DNA of 64,000 bases from Paenisporosarcina macmurdoensis. Its GTDB lineage: Bacteria > Bacillota > Bacilli > Bacillales_A > Planococcaceae. Each line of letters begins with the position of its first letter. The stretch's first letter is position 1. Where the stretch lies: assembly GCF_042658845.1 (NCBI RefSeq), contig NZ_JBHSRI010000002.1, positions 248,001 through 312,000 of the forward strand, written 5' to 3'. The notes beneath the pieces are model-generated. The model searched no databases, was not told where the DNA came from, and was given only the letters and a program-made list of their open reading frames with translations. The position numbers and the translations under genes were made by a program. This document shows, one piece after another, positions 17,061-25,352 of the stretch.

Positions 17061-17915
17061 TTATGGCTGTAATTGATTCGAAAAATACACACCTAATGTT
17101 CCAGGTCCAACATGGGCACCAATTACGGAGCCGATCATATGAATTTCAATTTGTTTGGGATGGAATGTGTCTTCAATCATCCCTTTCATTTCAAGTGCAA
17201 ATGCCTCATCATCCCCATGACTGATTGCGATGGTTTGTTCATGAAGTCTTTCACCACGTTCTTCCATGATTTCAAGAATGCGTTTCATTACTTTTTTACG
17301 ACCTCTTAACTTCTCAATGGGCACAAGCTTGCCGTTTTCGACGTGAAGTAGTGGCTTAATATTTAATAATCCCCCGATAATCGCACTGGTCTTCGAAACA
17401 CGTCCACCGCGAGCCATATAATCTAGATCTTCCACTGTAAACAAATGTTCCATATGTGTAGCTTTGAAACGGATGATCTCCGCGATTCGCTCTACAGGTT
17501 CAGCAAGTTTTTGTAAACGCACAGCCTCCTTCACTAGTAATCCATAACCAAGTGAGGCACATTTTGAATCAATAATGGTTAGGTTGAGATTTGGAAAGTC
17601 TTCTTTTACTTGATCACGAATCATGACCGCTGTATTATGCGTTCCAGATAGTTCAGACGAGAAAGCGATATAGAGACCTTCTTCTCCTGAATGTGCCAGT
17701 TCTTCAAAAAGCGTCAAAAATTGCTCTGGTGAAGCTTGAGAAGTTTTTGGTTGTTTGCCTTGTCGAATTTCAGCATAAACTTGTGTCGAATCAATCGTCA
17801 TGACATCCAAGTATTCAGTTTCGTCAATGTGAACACGTAATGGAATCAATGTAACTGGATTTTTTTCATAATAAGATTTCGGTAAATCGCAGGCACTGTC
17901 CGCAAATATTCTCAT
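17061..17915 (-). CDS. yitS: DegV family fatty-acid-binding protein (YitS-like)
   Basis: 284 residues with the DegV plan: an N-terminal domain opening with ADSACDLPKSYYE, the SQASPEQF segment, IAFSSELSGTHN with the ligand-contacting Ser residues, and a C-terminal ATP-cone-like domain ending AHVGPGTLGVYF. DegV proteins bind a fatty acid and pair with the fatty-acid kinase FakA, passing exogenous acyl chains to phosphorylation; no fakA is in this window. In B. subtilis yitS lies close to yitU-yitV-yitW, as here. The gene precedes the CoA-disulfide reductase on the same strand by about 20 bp and is probably co-transcribed with it. Confidence 0.9.
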   Translation of the reverse strand: MRIFADSACDLPKSYYEKNPVTLIPLRVHIDETEYLDVMTIDSTQVYAEIRQGKQPKTSQASPEQFLTLFEELAHSGEEGLYIAFSSELSGTHNTAVMIRDQVKEDFPNLNLTIIDSKCASLGYGLLVKEAVRLQKLAEPVERIAEIIRFKATHMEHLFTVEDLDYMARGGRVSKTSAIIGGLLNIKPLLHVENGKLVPIEKLRGRKKVMKRILEIMEERGERLHEQTIAISHGDDEAFALEMKGMIEDTFHPKQIEIHMIGSVIGAHVGPGTLGVYFSNQLQP

Positions 17916-17943
17916 CTTTATCCCCCCCGGGTATCTTCTATTT

Positions 17944-18750
17944 CTATAAGTTTAATCGTTCTTGTAAGAATTCTGCAATACCATCTTCGTTATTTGAAGA
18001 AGTTACTTCATTGGCGATGTTTTTAAGTTGTGAAATAGCATTGCCCATTGCGACACCAGTTCCAGCGTATTCAATCATTTCCAAATCATTATCTTCATCA
18101 CCAAACGCAATAATATTTTGTTGTGGAATATTTAAGTGTTTCGACACGTGAGCTAGTCCAACTGCTTTATTGAGACCGCTTCGCACAATTTCGATAACAT
18201 GCCAAGGTGCGCCCCAACGTCTATGATCTATGACTTCAGCATGGACATCGTGAAGATGCTGACGAATTGAGGGCACATCCGCTTCATTTGCATGAATTAG
18301 CAAACTAGTGGGATCGGTTTTTAAATAATTGCGAATATCTCCTGTCGTTACATGTGGTTTTCCAAAGCTGAAAATATCCAGTAATTTTTCATCGTGGTAA
18401 TGCAGATACACATCATCCATCACTTCGGCAATAATGTTATAAAACTTATAGTCATGAAGGGCATCAATGACTTCATTTACAACTCTAAGATCTATCGGCT
18501 CATGAATTGACTTCCAAGTGCTGTCCGTTGGATGATGAACAAAAGCACCATTAAAATTCACGATAGGTGTTTGCAATTTTAATTGGTGGTAATACACTTC
18601 GCTAGCACGATATGGTCGTCCAGTAGCAATCATGATTTCATGACCTTGCTCTCGGGCTTTAAAAAGCGTATGTAAAGTCTTTTCAGAAATGACTTTTTCA
18701 TCTGTTAATAAGGTACCATCTAAATCTAAAACGATTAAATGAGGTTGCAT
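17944..18750 (-). CDS. yitU: HAD superfamily Cof-type sugar phosphatase (YitU-like)
   Basis: 268 residues. HAD motif I is LDLDGTLLTD at the N-terminus, motif II the MIATGRPYR segment, motif III a Lys near LNKAVGL, and motif IV IIAFGDEDNDLEM. The cap is the C2b type of Cof/YbiV-like phosphatases, which hydrolyse phosphorylated sugars or flavin precursors in the cytoplasm; B. subtilis YitU has been associated with riboflavin-precursor dephosphorylation. The start at 18750 is chosen because AAGGAG lies nine bases upstream and the family begins right before the DLDGT motif; a longer frame to 18798 has no ribosome-binding site. It is divergent from the next gene. Confidence 0.9.
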   Translation of the reverse strand: MQPHLIVLDLDGTLLTDEKVISEKTLHTLFKAREQGHEIMIATGRPYRASEVYYHQLKLQTPIVNFNGAFVHHPTDSTWKSIHEPIDLRVVNEVIDALHDYKFYNIIAEVMDDVYLHYHDEKLLDIFSFGKPHVTTGDIRNYLKTDPTSLLIHANEADVPSIRQHLHDVHAEVIDHRRWGAPWHVIEIVRSGLNKAVGLAHVSKHLNIPQQNIIAFGDEDNDLEMIEYAGTGVAMGNAISQLKNIANEVTSSNNEDGIAEFLQERLNL

Positions 18751-18887
18751 ATTGGTTAACTCCTTTCTTACTAAAGTAAAGTGTATCTTTACAACCAACC
18801 ATTAGTCAAAAAAAGGTAACCTCAATTTTGAACTTTGTCATTTGTTTTGCTAGGATAATAAAGAGAAAACGCAAAGGAAGTGGAAGC

Positions 18888-19661
18888 ATGAACGTTGAAA
18901 ATGAGCGGTGGGCACATATTCCACTCTTACATGTATACAAAGAATCCGAAAAACATATACAAGTACCAGTCGTGATTTTTCTTCACGGTTTTACGAGTGC
19001 AAAAGAGCATAATCTACACTATGCTTATCAATTAGCTGAAAAAGGGTTTCGTGTTTTATTGCCAGATGCCCATTTACATGGGGAACGACAAGAACCTTTA
19101 GACGAAGTGCAATTATCTTTACGCTTTTGGGAAACGATTTTAACATCCATTGAAGAAATAGATATTCTGAGAAATGAACTCATTAATAGAAATTTAGTTG
19201 TGGACCATACTAAGATTGGTCTTGCTGGTACTTCAATGGGTGGAATCATAACGTTAGGTAGTTTAAACGTATACCCTTGGATTGATACAGCTGCTGTTAT
19301 GATGGGTTCTCCAGGATATGTGCAATTAGCCAAAGCACAAATGTCTCAATTTGAATCACGAGGTTTTAAGTTGCCTATATCTGATATTGAGCGTAAACAA
19401 ATGTTTGAGACGTTAAGCAAATTTGATATTACCTTGAATCCCAGCACATTAAATGGTCGGCCAATATTTTTCTGGCACGGTATGCAAGATAATGTAGTTC
19501 CATATGAACCGACGTTTAACTTTTTTAATGCACTTAAAAAATCGTACGCTCATGATCCACAACGCTTCCAATTTATGACCGACAAAACGGCGAGTCATGC
19601 CGTTTCAAGAAAAGGGATGCTTGCAGCGACCGATTTCGTTGCTCACTATTTGTCTGAATAA
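18888..19661 (+). CDS. yitV: Alpha/beta-hydrolase esterase (YitV-like)
   Basis: 257 residues. The oxyanion region VVIFLHGFTSAKEHN, the nucleophile elbow GTSMGG (Ser in LAGTSMGGIIT) and a C-terminal His in KTASHAVS are visible. YitV belongs to the prolyl-oligopeptidase/BAAT-like esterases of unknown substrate. ATG 18888 is preferred over an upstream frame start at 18828 because AAGGAAGTGGAAG lies directly ahead and the homologues begin here. The order HAD phosphatase, esterase, YitW matches B. subtilis yitU-yitV-yitW, though yitU is on the opposite strand here. Confidence 0.88.
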   Translation: MNVENERWAHIPLLHVYKESEKHIQVPVVIFLHGFTSAKEHNLHYAYQLAEKGFRVLLPDAHLHGERQEPLDEVQLSLRFWETILTSIEEIDILRNELINRNLVVDHTKIGLAGTSMGGIITLGSLNVYPWIDTAAVMMGSPGYVQLAKAQMSQFESRGFKLPISDIERKQMFETLSKFDITLNPSTLNGRPIFFWHGMQDNVVPYEPTFNFFNALKKSYAHDPQRFQFMTDKTASHAVSRKGMLAATDFVAHYLSE

Positions 19662-19711
19662 GAACCATTTGTTATGATAGACATAGATGTAAGTTAGAAA
19701 GGGGTATGAAC

Positions 19712-20020
19712 ATGGATCAAGATATGCGCGATAGCATGATGGGTGCATTAGAAAACGTGATTGACCCAGAGCTAGGTATTGATATAGTAAACCTTGGACT
19801 TGTCTATGATGTCGAATTGACAGAAGACGGTTTTGCAGTAGTAACGATGACTTTAACTTCTCTTGGATGCCCAATGGGACCAATGATTGTAGATATGGTC
19901 AAAACTTCTTTATATGAATTACCAGAAGTAAAAGAAGTCGATGTCAAGATTGTTTGGACACCAGGTTGGTCTAAAGACAATATGTCTCGCTACGCAAAAA
20001 TGGCACTAGGTGTAAGATAA
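19712..20020 (+). CDS. yitW: MIP18/DUF59 family Fe-S assembly protein (YitW)
   Basis: 102 residues matching the MIP18 family: ALENVIDPELGIDIVNLGLVY, then the conserved Cys in LTSLGCPMGPMI, and VKIVWTPGWSKDNMS near the end. Related proteins (SufT, PaaD, human CIAO2B) help insert iron-sulfur clusters into target proteins, and the invariant Cys and Asp-Pro-Glu are retained here. ATG 19712 has proper spacing from AAAGGGG; an ATG two codons upstream is too close to it. It closes the unit with the esterase and is followed by a strong terminator. Confidence 0.92.
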   Translation: MDQDMRDSMMGALENVIDPELGIDIVNLGLVYDVELTEDGFAVVTMTLTSLGCPMGPMIVDMVKTSLYELPEVKEVDVKIVWTPGWSKDNMSRYAKMALGVR

Positions 20021-20029
20021 AACGTATAA

Positions 20030-20074
20030 TGCTCCACTTACTGTGATACCTAACAGTGAGTGGAGCATTTTTTT
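20030..20074 (+). terminator. Rho-independent terminator after yitW
   Basis: TGCTCCACTTACTG pairs with the segment CAGTGAGTGGAGCA, followed by seven T residues. Confidence 0.9.
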
Positions 20075-20087
20075 GTGGGAAAAAATG

Positions 20088-20213
20088 GGTGAAACCGATT
20101 AAATAGTGCGCGAAGGAATAAAACTAGAGTGAAGCGGAATAAAACCAGGATGAAGTCGAACAAACCAACTGTGAAGCCGAATAAAGCCAACTTCAAGCCT
20201 GATGCCCATAGAT
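20088..20213 (+). repeat. 21-nt period array, GAAGCCGAATAAA class
   Basis: Units near 20109, 20130, 20151 and 20172 repeat TGAAGNCGAATAAANCC at exact 21-nt steps, with a degenerate unit at each end (first step about 19 nt). It lies between the yitW terminator and the clpB promoter. An open frame spans it only because 21 is a multiple of three. Confidence 0.7.
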
Positions 20214-20226
20214 CAAGTTCATTTTC

Positions 20227-20256
20227 TTTACAGAAATCATGGGAAAATCGTATAAT
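20227..20256 (+). promoter_or_regulatory. Sigma-A promoter of clpB
   Basis: TTTACA (20227-20232), 18 bp spacer, then a perfect TATAAT (20251-20256). The predicted start near 20263 sits against the CtsR-type box. Confidence 0.75.
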
Positions 20257-20265
20257 AAAATCAAA

Positions 20266-20282
20266 GGTCAGAAAAGGTCAAA
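20266..20282 (+). promoter_or_regulatory. CtsR heptad-repeat operator
   Basis: GGTCAGA-AAA-GGTCAAA is a direct heptad repeat with the three-base spacer of the CtsR consensus (RGTCAAA NAN RGTCAAA), with one mismatch. It covers the predicted transcription start of clpB, the classic position for CtsR repression of class III heat-shock genes. Confidence 0.85.
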
Positions 20283-20294
20283 CAAAGGAGTGTC

Positions 20295-22418
20295 ATGAAA
20301 ATGCAGCAACAACAAGAACAGAAAAGCCCCCTAGAATTATACGGACGAAACTTAGTAGAATTAGCTAGAAAAGGCAAGATGGACCCAGTTATTGGTCGTG
20401 ATCAAGAAATACGTCATGTCATTCGAATTCTTTCAAGAAAAACAAAAAACAATCCGGTCCTTATTGGAGAACCTGGTGTGGGTAAAACGGCCATTGTGGA
20501 AGGGTTAGCTCAGCGAATCGTCCGTAAAGACGTACCAGAAGGATTAAAAGAGCGTGATATTTATGAATTAGATATGGCTTCTCTTATTGCTGGTGCAAAA
20601 TACCGAGGAGAATTTGAAGAGCGCTTACAAGGTGTGTTAAAAGAAGTAAAAGAAAGTGAAGGGCGAATTATTCTTTTCATTGATGAAATTCATACCATTG
20701 TCGGGGCAGGGAAAACTGAAGGCGCAATGGATGCAGGGAATATGTTAAAACCGATGTTGGCGAGAGGTGAGTTGCATTGTATAGGTGCAACCACACTTGA
20801 TGAGTACCGTCTAAATATCGAAAAAGACAAAGCATTAGAACGACGCTTTCAACAAGTTTTAGTACGCGAACCTACAGTTGAAGATACAGTATCCATTTTA
20901 CGCGGATTAAAAGAGCGTTTTGAATTGCATCATGCAGTACGTATTCATGATCGTGCCATCGTCGCTGCCGCACAATTGTCTGATCGCTATTTAACTGAAC
21001 GTTTTCTACCAGACAAGGCAATCGATTTAGTCGATGAAGCGTGTGCCATGATTCGTACTGAAATTGATTCAATGCCACAAGAACTTGATGAAGTGACACG
21101 CCGGATGATGCAACTTGAAATTGAAGAACAAGCACTAATGAAAGAAAAAGATCAAGCAAGTCAACAGCGTCTATCTAATTTACGTAAAGAACTTGAAGCA
21201 TTGAAATCTTCTACTGAGTCGATGCGGAATCAGTGGACGACTGAAAAAGAATCGCTTCATCATATTCAACAAAAGCGTGAAATCTTAGACACGTATCGTC
21301 GTGATGCGGAAATCGCTGAAAATAGTTCAGACTATAAAACAGCAGGGGAATTGCGATATGGCAAGATCCCGACACTCGAGAAAGAAATTGTCATTCTTGA
21401 AGAGAAACTTGAAGCGACTTCAGAACATCGCTTGCTTCGTGAAGAAGTAACTTCAGAAGAAATAGCATCGATTGTATCTCGCTGGACAGGAATTCCTGTG
21501 ACGAAACTTGTTGAAGGAGAACGAGACAAGCTTCTGCGCTTAAAAGAAACATTACAAGAAAGAGTAGTAGGTCAAGATCAAGCGGTTCAATTTGTAACGG
21601 AAGCGGTATGGAGAGCGCGTGCAGGTATTAAAGATCCATCCAAACCGATTGGTTCTTTCTTATTCCTTGGACCTACAGGTGTGGGTAAAACAGAACTTGC
21701 AAAAGCATTAGCTGCCAATTTATTTGATTCAGAAGACCATTTCATTCGAATTGACATGTCTGAATATATGGAAAAGCATAGTGTTTCTCGACTTATTGGA
21801 GCACCTCCAGGATACATTGGCTACGAAGAAGGTGGCCAACTGACAGAAATGGTACGACGTAATCCATATTCAGTGGTATTGCTGGATGAAATTGAAAAAG
21901 CTCACCCGGATGTCGCAAATATTTTACTTCAACTGTTAGATGATGGGCGAATAACAGATAGTCAAGGTCGTGTTGTCAACTTCTCTAATACCGTGGTGAT
22001 TTTGACATCAAATATAGGTTCTCAATATTTACTTGAAGGTGGAGATCAAGCAGAATCATTAGTAATGTCTGCCCTGCGCTCACATTTCAAACCTGAATTA
22101 TTGAACCGTATGGATGAAATCGTCTTATTTCATTCGTTAAACGAGTCACACTTCCATGCAATTACAGAGAAATATTTAGTGCAATTGGCTAACAGACTAA
22201 AAGAACAGGAAATTAACATTACTTTCACACCACAGTTAATTGACTGGGTAGTTCTTGAAGGTACCGATGTGGCATTTGGTGCTCGACCTTTACGTCGTTT
22301 TATCCAGCGACATGTGGAAACTGCGGTTGCAAAAGCTTTGTTAGGTGGAGAGTTAAACCCAGGAAGTACGGTTGAAGTTTCCGTTTCCAACGGTGAAGTT
22401 AACGTTAATCTGATATAA
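20295..22418 (+). CDS. clpB: ClpB-type AAA+ disaggregase lacking the N-terminal domain
   Basis: 707 residues, where ClpB is normally about 860. The protein starts with a short Q-rich lead and then the first AAA+ domain (ELARKGKMDPVIGRD, Walker A GEPGVGKT at residues 58-65, FIDEIHTIVGAG). A complete ClpB middle coiled coil follows (EEQALMKEKDQASQQRL through AGELRYGKIPTLEKE), then the second AAA+ domain (Walker A GPTGVGKT near 459-466, SEYMEKHSVSRLIGAPPGY). The middle domain marks it as ClpB rather than ClpC or ClpE, and no ClpP-binding loop is evident. ClpB rescues aggregated proteins with DnaK. The N-domain is not encoded upstream, where there are only a terminator, repeats and the promoter. 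The product resembles the short isoform that other bacteria make by internal initiation. Confidence 0.93.
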   Translation: MKMQQQQEQKSPLELYGRNLVELARKGKMDPVIGRDQEIRHVIRILSRKTKNNPVLIGEPGVGKTAIVEGLAQRIVRKDVPEGLKERDIYELDMASLIAGAKYRGEFEERLQGVLKEVKESEGRIILFIDEIHTIVGAGKTEGAMDAGNMLKPMLARGELHCIGATTLDEYRLNIEKDKALERRFQQVLVREPTVEDTVSILRGLKERFELHHAVRIHDRAIVAAAQLSDRYLTERFLPDKAIDLVDEACAMIRTEIDSMPQELDEVTRRMMQLEIEEQALMKEKDQASQQRLSNLRKELEALKSSTESMRNQWTTEKESLHHIQQKREILDTYRRDAEIAENSSDYKTAGELRYGKIPTLEKEIVILEEKLEATSEHRLLREEVTSEEIASIVSRWTGIPVTKLVEGERDKLLRLKETLQERVVGQDQAVQFVTEAVWRARAGIKDPSKPIGSFLFLGPTGVGKTELAKALAANLFDSEDHFIRIDMSEYMEKHSVSRLIGAPPGYIGYEEGGQLTEMVRRNPYSVVLLDEIEKAHPDVANILLQLLDDGRITDSQGRVVNFSNTVVILTSNIGSQYLLEGGDQAESLVMSALRSHFKPELLNRMDEIVLFHSLNESHFHAITEKYLVQLANRLKEQEINITFTPQLIDWVVLEGTDVAFGARPLRRFIQRHVETAVAKALLGGELNPGSTVEVSVSNGEVNVNLI

Positions 22419-22420
22419 AT

Positions 22421-22468
22421 AAAAAAACGGTTCACTGAAGTAATAACTTCAGTGAACCGTTTTTTATT
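22421..22468. terminator. Bidirectional terminator between clpB and yjzD
   Basis: AAAAAACGGTTCACTGAAGT and ACTTCAGTGAACCGTTTTTT are near-perfect complements around AATA, with A and T runs on the two sides. Confidence 0.93.
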
Positions 22469-22655
22469 AATGATGTTCTGTAACTACTGGATCGTTTGGA
22501 ATAATTGCTGCAATAATGAAAATAACTACTGCAAATCCAACTGATAAAATTGCACCTAATAGGAAATCAAAAGGTACATCTTGTACTGAAGCTACTACGT
22601 AGTTCAGCATCGTAACAAGTAGAAATGACCAAATCAATGTAAAAATATATTTCAT
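22467..22655 (-). CDS. yjzD: Small membrane protein, DUF2929 (YjzD-like)
   Basis: 62 residues with two membrane helices: MKYIFTLIWSFLLVTMLNYVV and the segment around LLGAILSVGFAVVIFIIAAII. It matches the DUF2929/YjzD family in length and pattern (YVVASV between the helices). B. subtilis yjzD also lies beside the fabH-fabF operon. Function is unknown. The start ATG has GAGGTG upstream on the minus strand. It is divergent from fabH. Confidence 0.85.
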   Translation of the reverse strand: MKYIFTLIWSFLLVTMLNYVVASVQDVPFDFLLGAILSVGFAVVIFIIAAIIPNDPVVTEHH

Positions 22656-22769
22656 GTAATTTCACCTCAAGACATACTATTTACTTTTATCATCATACCA
22701 TATGACTTTGTTTGGACAAAGAATCTTTTAGCTTTCTCTGTAGAAGTTTGGCAAATTCATGGCGATGTA

Positions 22770-22798
22770 TTGAAATATCAACGAAAATTCGTTATTAT
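22770..22798 (+). promoter_or_regulatory. Sigma-A promoter of fabH-fabF
   Basis: TTGAAA (22770-22775), 17 bp, TATTAT (22793-22798). The -10 overlaps the FapR palindrome, and the fabI promoter near 55.15 kb has the same design. Confidence 0.7.
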
Positions 22799-22815
22799 TA
22801 TTACCAGGTACTAAT
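22797..22815 (+). promoter_or_regulatory. FapR operator upstream of fabH
   Basis: ATTATTACCAGGTACTAAT is a palindrome around a central A with one mismatch between the arms, matching the FapR consensus (TTAGTACC-N-GGTACTAA). FapR represses fatty-acid synthesis genes until malonyl-CoA releases it. A sister site precedes fabI. Confidence 0.9.
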
Positions 22816-22845
22816 ATAAGATAATAAAGGAAATGAGGGTGTCTC

Positions 22846-23781
22846 ATGAATGTTGGAATAATCGGTTTAGGTAGATATGTACCAGAGCGAGTGGTTACGA
22901 ACTTTGACTTAGAGAAAATAATGGATACAACAGATGAATGGATTCGTACACGCACAGGTATAGAAGAGCGAAGATATGCGGACGATGATGTTAATACTTC
23001 AGATATGGCGTATGAAGCAGCAAAAGAAGCATTAGCAGACTCTGGTATTGAAGCTCATCAAATCGGTTTAATTTTAGTCGCGACCGTGACACCTGATCAA
23101 CCATTTCCAAGTGTATCTACCATGATACAAGAAAAACTCGGAGCAACAAATGCAGCTGCAATGGATATTTCAGCTGCATGTGCTGGGTTTATGTATGGGG
23201 TTATTACGGCGAAACAATTTGTTGAATCAGGCACATACCCATATGTTTTAGTGGTCGGTGTGGAAAAACTAACAAAAATCACGAACTTTGAAGACCGGAA
23301 TACGGCTGTATTATTCGGAGATGGAGCTGGAGCGGCAATTGTCGGTGAAGTTTCAGAAGGACGCGGTATTTTATCATTTGAATTAGGTGCTGACGGTTCG
23401 GGTGGAAAACATTTAACTCAAAATGGACCTTTCCTAGAAATGAATGGACGAGAAGTATATAAATTTGCAGTACGTCAAATGGGTGACTCTGCTGAAAATG
23501 TAATCGCTAAAGCTGGTTTATCGAAAGAAGAAGTGGATTTCCTAGTGCCACACCAAGCTAATATTCGAATTATGGAGTCTTCAAGAATACGACTTGGATT
23601 ACCTGAAGAAAAAATGTCTACTACAATTAAGCAGTTTGGTAATACCTCTGCAGCATCTATTCCGATTGCTTTGAAAGAAGAAGTATTGGCTGGGAAAGTG
23701 AAAGATGATGATGTAGTTGTGCTTGTTGGATTTGGTGGCGGATTAACTTGGGGTGCCATTTGCTTAAAAATGGGGAAATAA
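22846..23781 (+). CDS. fabH: Beta-ketoacyl-ACP synthase III (FabH)
   Basis: 311 residues. The catalytic triad is visible: Cys112 in ISAACAGFMYG, His in VPHQANIRIM (near 238) and Asn in GNTSAAS (near 268). FabH condenses a branched or straight acyl-CoA with malonyl-ACP to begin fatty-acid synthesis in the cytoplasm; Gram-positive FabH prefers branched primers made from branched-chain amino acids. ATG 22846 follows GAGGGTG. It is first in an operon with fabF and is controlled by the FapR box about 30 bp upstream. Confidence 0.97.
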   Translation: MNVGIIGLGRYVPERVVTNFDLEKIMDTTDEWIRTRTGIEERRYADDDVNTSDMAYEAAKEALADSGIEAHQIGLILVATVTPDQPFPSVSTMIQEKLGATNAAAMDISAACAGFMYGVITAKQFVESGTYPYVLVVGVEKLTKITNFEDRNTAVLFGDGAGAAIVGEVSEGRGILSFELGADGSGGKHLTQNGPFLEMNGREVYKFAVRQMGDSAENVIAKAGLSKEEVDFLVPHQANIRIMESSRIRLGLPEEKMSTTIKQFGNTSAASIPIALKEEVLAGKVKDDDVVVLVGFGGGLTWGAICLKMGK

Positions 23782-23873
23782 AATCTTCTTAACATAGGTT
23801 ACATCGTTGGATGGATGAACATCGTTAAAAAAATATTTAAGTTAAGTTTTCACATAAAGGGGAGAAACTCATC

Positions 23874-25109
23874 ATGACAAAGCGTCGTGTAGTAATAACA
23901 GGAATAGGAGCGGTAACACCGCTTGGTAATAATATCGAATCGACTTGGGCTGGTATTAAAGAAGGCAGATCTGGTATTGGTCCTTTGACGCGTGTGAATC
24001 CAGATGATTTCCCTGCGAAAGTAGCAGCAGAAGTTAAAGACTTTGATATTGAAACGTATATTGAACGTAAAGAAGCACGTAAAATGGACCGCTTTACACA
24101 TTTCGCTTTAGCTGCTTCGATTATGGCTGTTAAGGATGCAAACTTAGAAATTACACCAGAACTTGGTCTTCGCACAGGTGTATGGATTGGATCTGGTATC
24201 GGTGGAATGGAAACGTATGAAGCACAGTTCCGAACATTCCTTGACCGTGGCTATCGCCGGGTGAGCCCTTTCTTCGTTCCGATGATGATTCCGGATATGG
24301 CAGCGGGCCAAGTGTCCATTCATTTTGGAGCAAAAGCAATGAACTCTTGTACAGTAACAGCTTGTGCATCAGGGACTAACTCGATAGGTGATGCGTTTAA
24401 AGTAATTGAACGAGGCGAAGCGGATGTTATGATTTCTGGTGGAGCGGAAGCACCTATAACGAATATGTCAGTGGCTGGCTTCTGTTCGAATACAGCACTT
24501 ACGCTAAACCAAGATATTAAAACTGCTTCACGTCCATTTGATGCAAAACGTGATGGTTTTGTAATTGGTGAAGGCTCAGGAATTGTTATTTTGGAAGAAT
24601 ACGAACATGCAATAGCTCGTGGAGCAAAAATCTATGCTGAATTAATTGGCTATGGTTCAACAGGTGATGCACATCATATTACAGCACCAGCACCTGAAGG
24701 CGAAGGAGCAGCTAGAGCAATGAAACAAGCACTTGCAGATGGTGGAGTTGATCCTTCTGAGGTGGATTATATTAATGCTCATGGTACAAGTACGCCATAC
24801 AATGATCAATTCGAAACAATGGCAGTTAAATCAGTATTTGGTGAACATGCATACAAACTTGCGATGAGTTCAACAAAATCAATGACGGGACATCTACTTG
24901 GAGCAGCTGGTGGAATTGAAGCTATTTTCACAGCATTAGCTTTACATGAAAGTATTTTGCCACCAACAATGAATTTGGAAAACCCTGATCCGATTTGTGA
25001 CTTGGATTATGTTGCGAATGCTGCACGTAACCAAGAGATTACTTACGCAATGAGTAATTCTTTAGGCTTTGGCGGTCATAATGCGTCACTATTGTTCAAA
25101 AAAGTGTAA
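23874..25109 (+). CDS. fabF: Beta-ketoacyl-ACP synthase II (FabF)
   Basis: 411 residues, the normal FabF length. Catalytic residues are Cys164 in VTACASGTNSIG, His in NAHGTSTPYND (about 303) and the Lys/His pair in SSTKSMTGHLLGAAGG (about 335-340). FabF carries out the elongating condensations and is the target of cerulenin. It lies 92 bp after fabH with its own AAAGGGGAG ribosome-binding site and is closed by a strong terminator, so fabH-fabF form the operon seen in B. subtilis. Confidence 0.97.
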   Translation: MTKRRVVITGIGAVTPLGNNIESTWAGIKEGRSGIGPLTRVNPDDFPAKVAAEVKDFDIETYIERKEARKMDRFTHFALAASIMAVKDANLEITPELGLRTGVWIGSGIGGMETYEAQFRTFLDRGYRRVSPFFVPMMIPDMAAGQVSIHFGAKAMNSCTVTACASGTNSIGDAFKVIERGEADVMISGGAEAPITNMSVAGFCSNTALTLNQDIKTASRPFDAKRDGFVIGEGSGIVILEEYEHAIARGAKIYAELIGYGSTGDAHHITAPAPEGEGAARAMKQALADGGVDPSEVDYINAHGTSTPYNDQFETMAVKSVFGEHAYKLAMSSTKSMTGHLLGAAGGIEAIFTALALHESILPPTMNLENPDPICDLDYVANAARNQEITYAMSNSLGFGGHNASLLFKKV

Positions 25110-25113
25110 GATC

Positions 25114-25147
25114 AAAAACCTCCTCATTTGAGGAGGTTTTTTTTTTG
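25114..25147 (+). terminator. Rho-independent terminator after fabF
   Basis: AAAAACCTCCTC pairs with GAGGAGGTTTTT around ATTT, followed by more T residues. Confidence 0.92.
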
Positions 25148-25275
25148 AGTCAGACTCAGCGGTTGCTCAGTCTGACTTTTTGGGGTTGACGTCTGAAAAA
25201 AAGAAGATGACGTCTGAAAAAACAGGCTTCACGTCTGAAAAATCGCCATCGACGTCTGAAAACGTCATTTCTTCC
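25147..25275 (+). repeat. 21-nt period array, ACGTCTGAAAA class
   Basis: ACGTCTGAAAA begins at 25189, 25210, 25231 and 25252, exactly 21 nt apart, each followed by a 10-nt variable segment. A diverged leading unit (CAGTCTG) begins at 25168, again 21 nt earlier, behind the leader CTCAGCGGTTGCT. The array starts right after the fabF terminator. Confidence 0.85.
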
Positions 25276-25352
25276 ATCCAAAGTGGCCCCTCACAACCAC
25301 AGAAAAGGCTGTGGAGCAAAGCGAGCAGCCCCATTTGGCATTTATTTTCACA

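Noticed and set aside
20129..20368. Open frame coding a Lys/Asn-rich peptide with internal repeats
   Set aside because: It is produced by the 21-nt array, continues through the clpB promoter and CtsR-type box, and has no ribosome-binding site.
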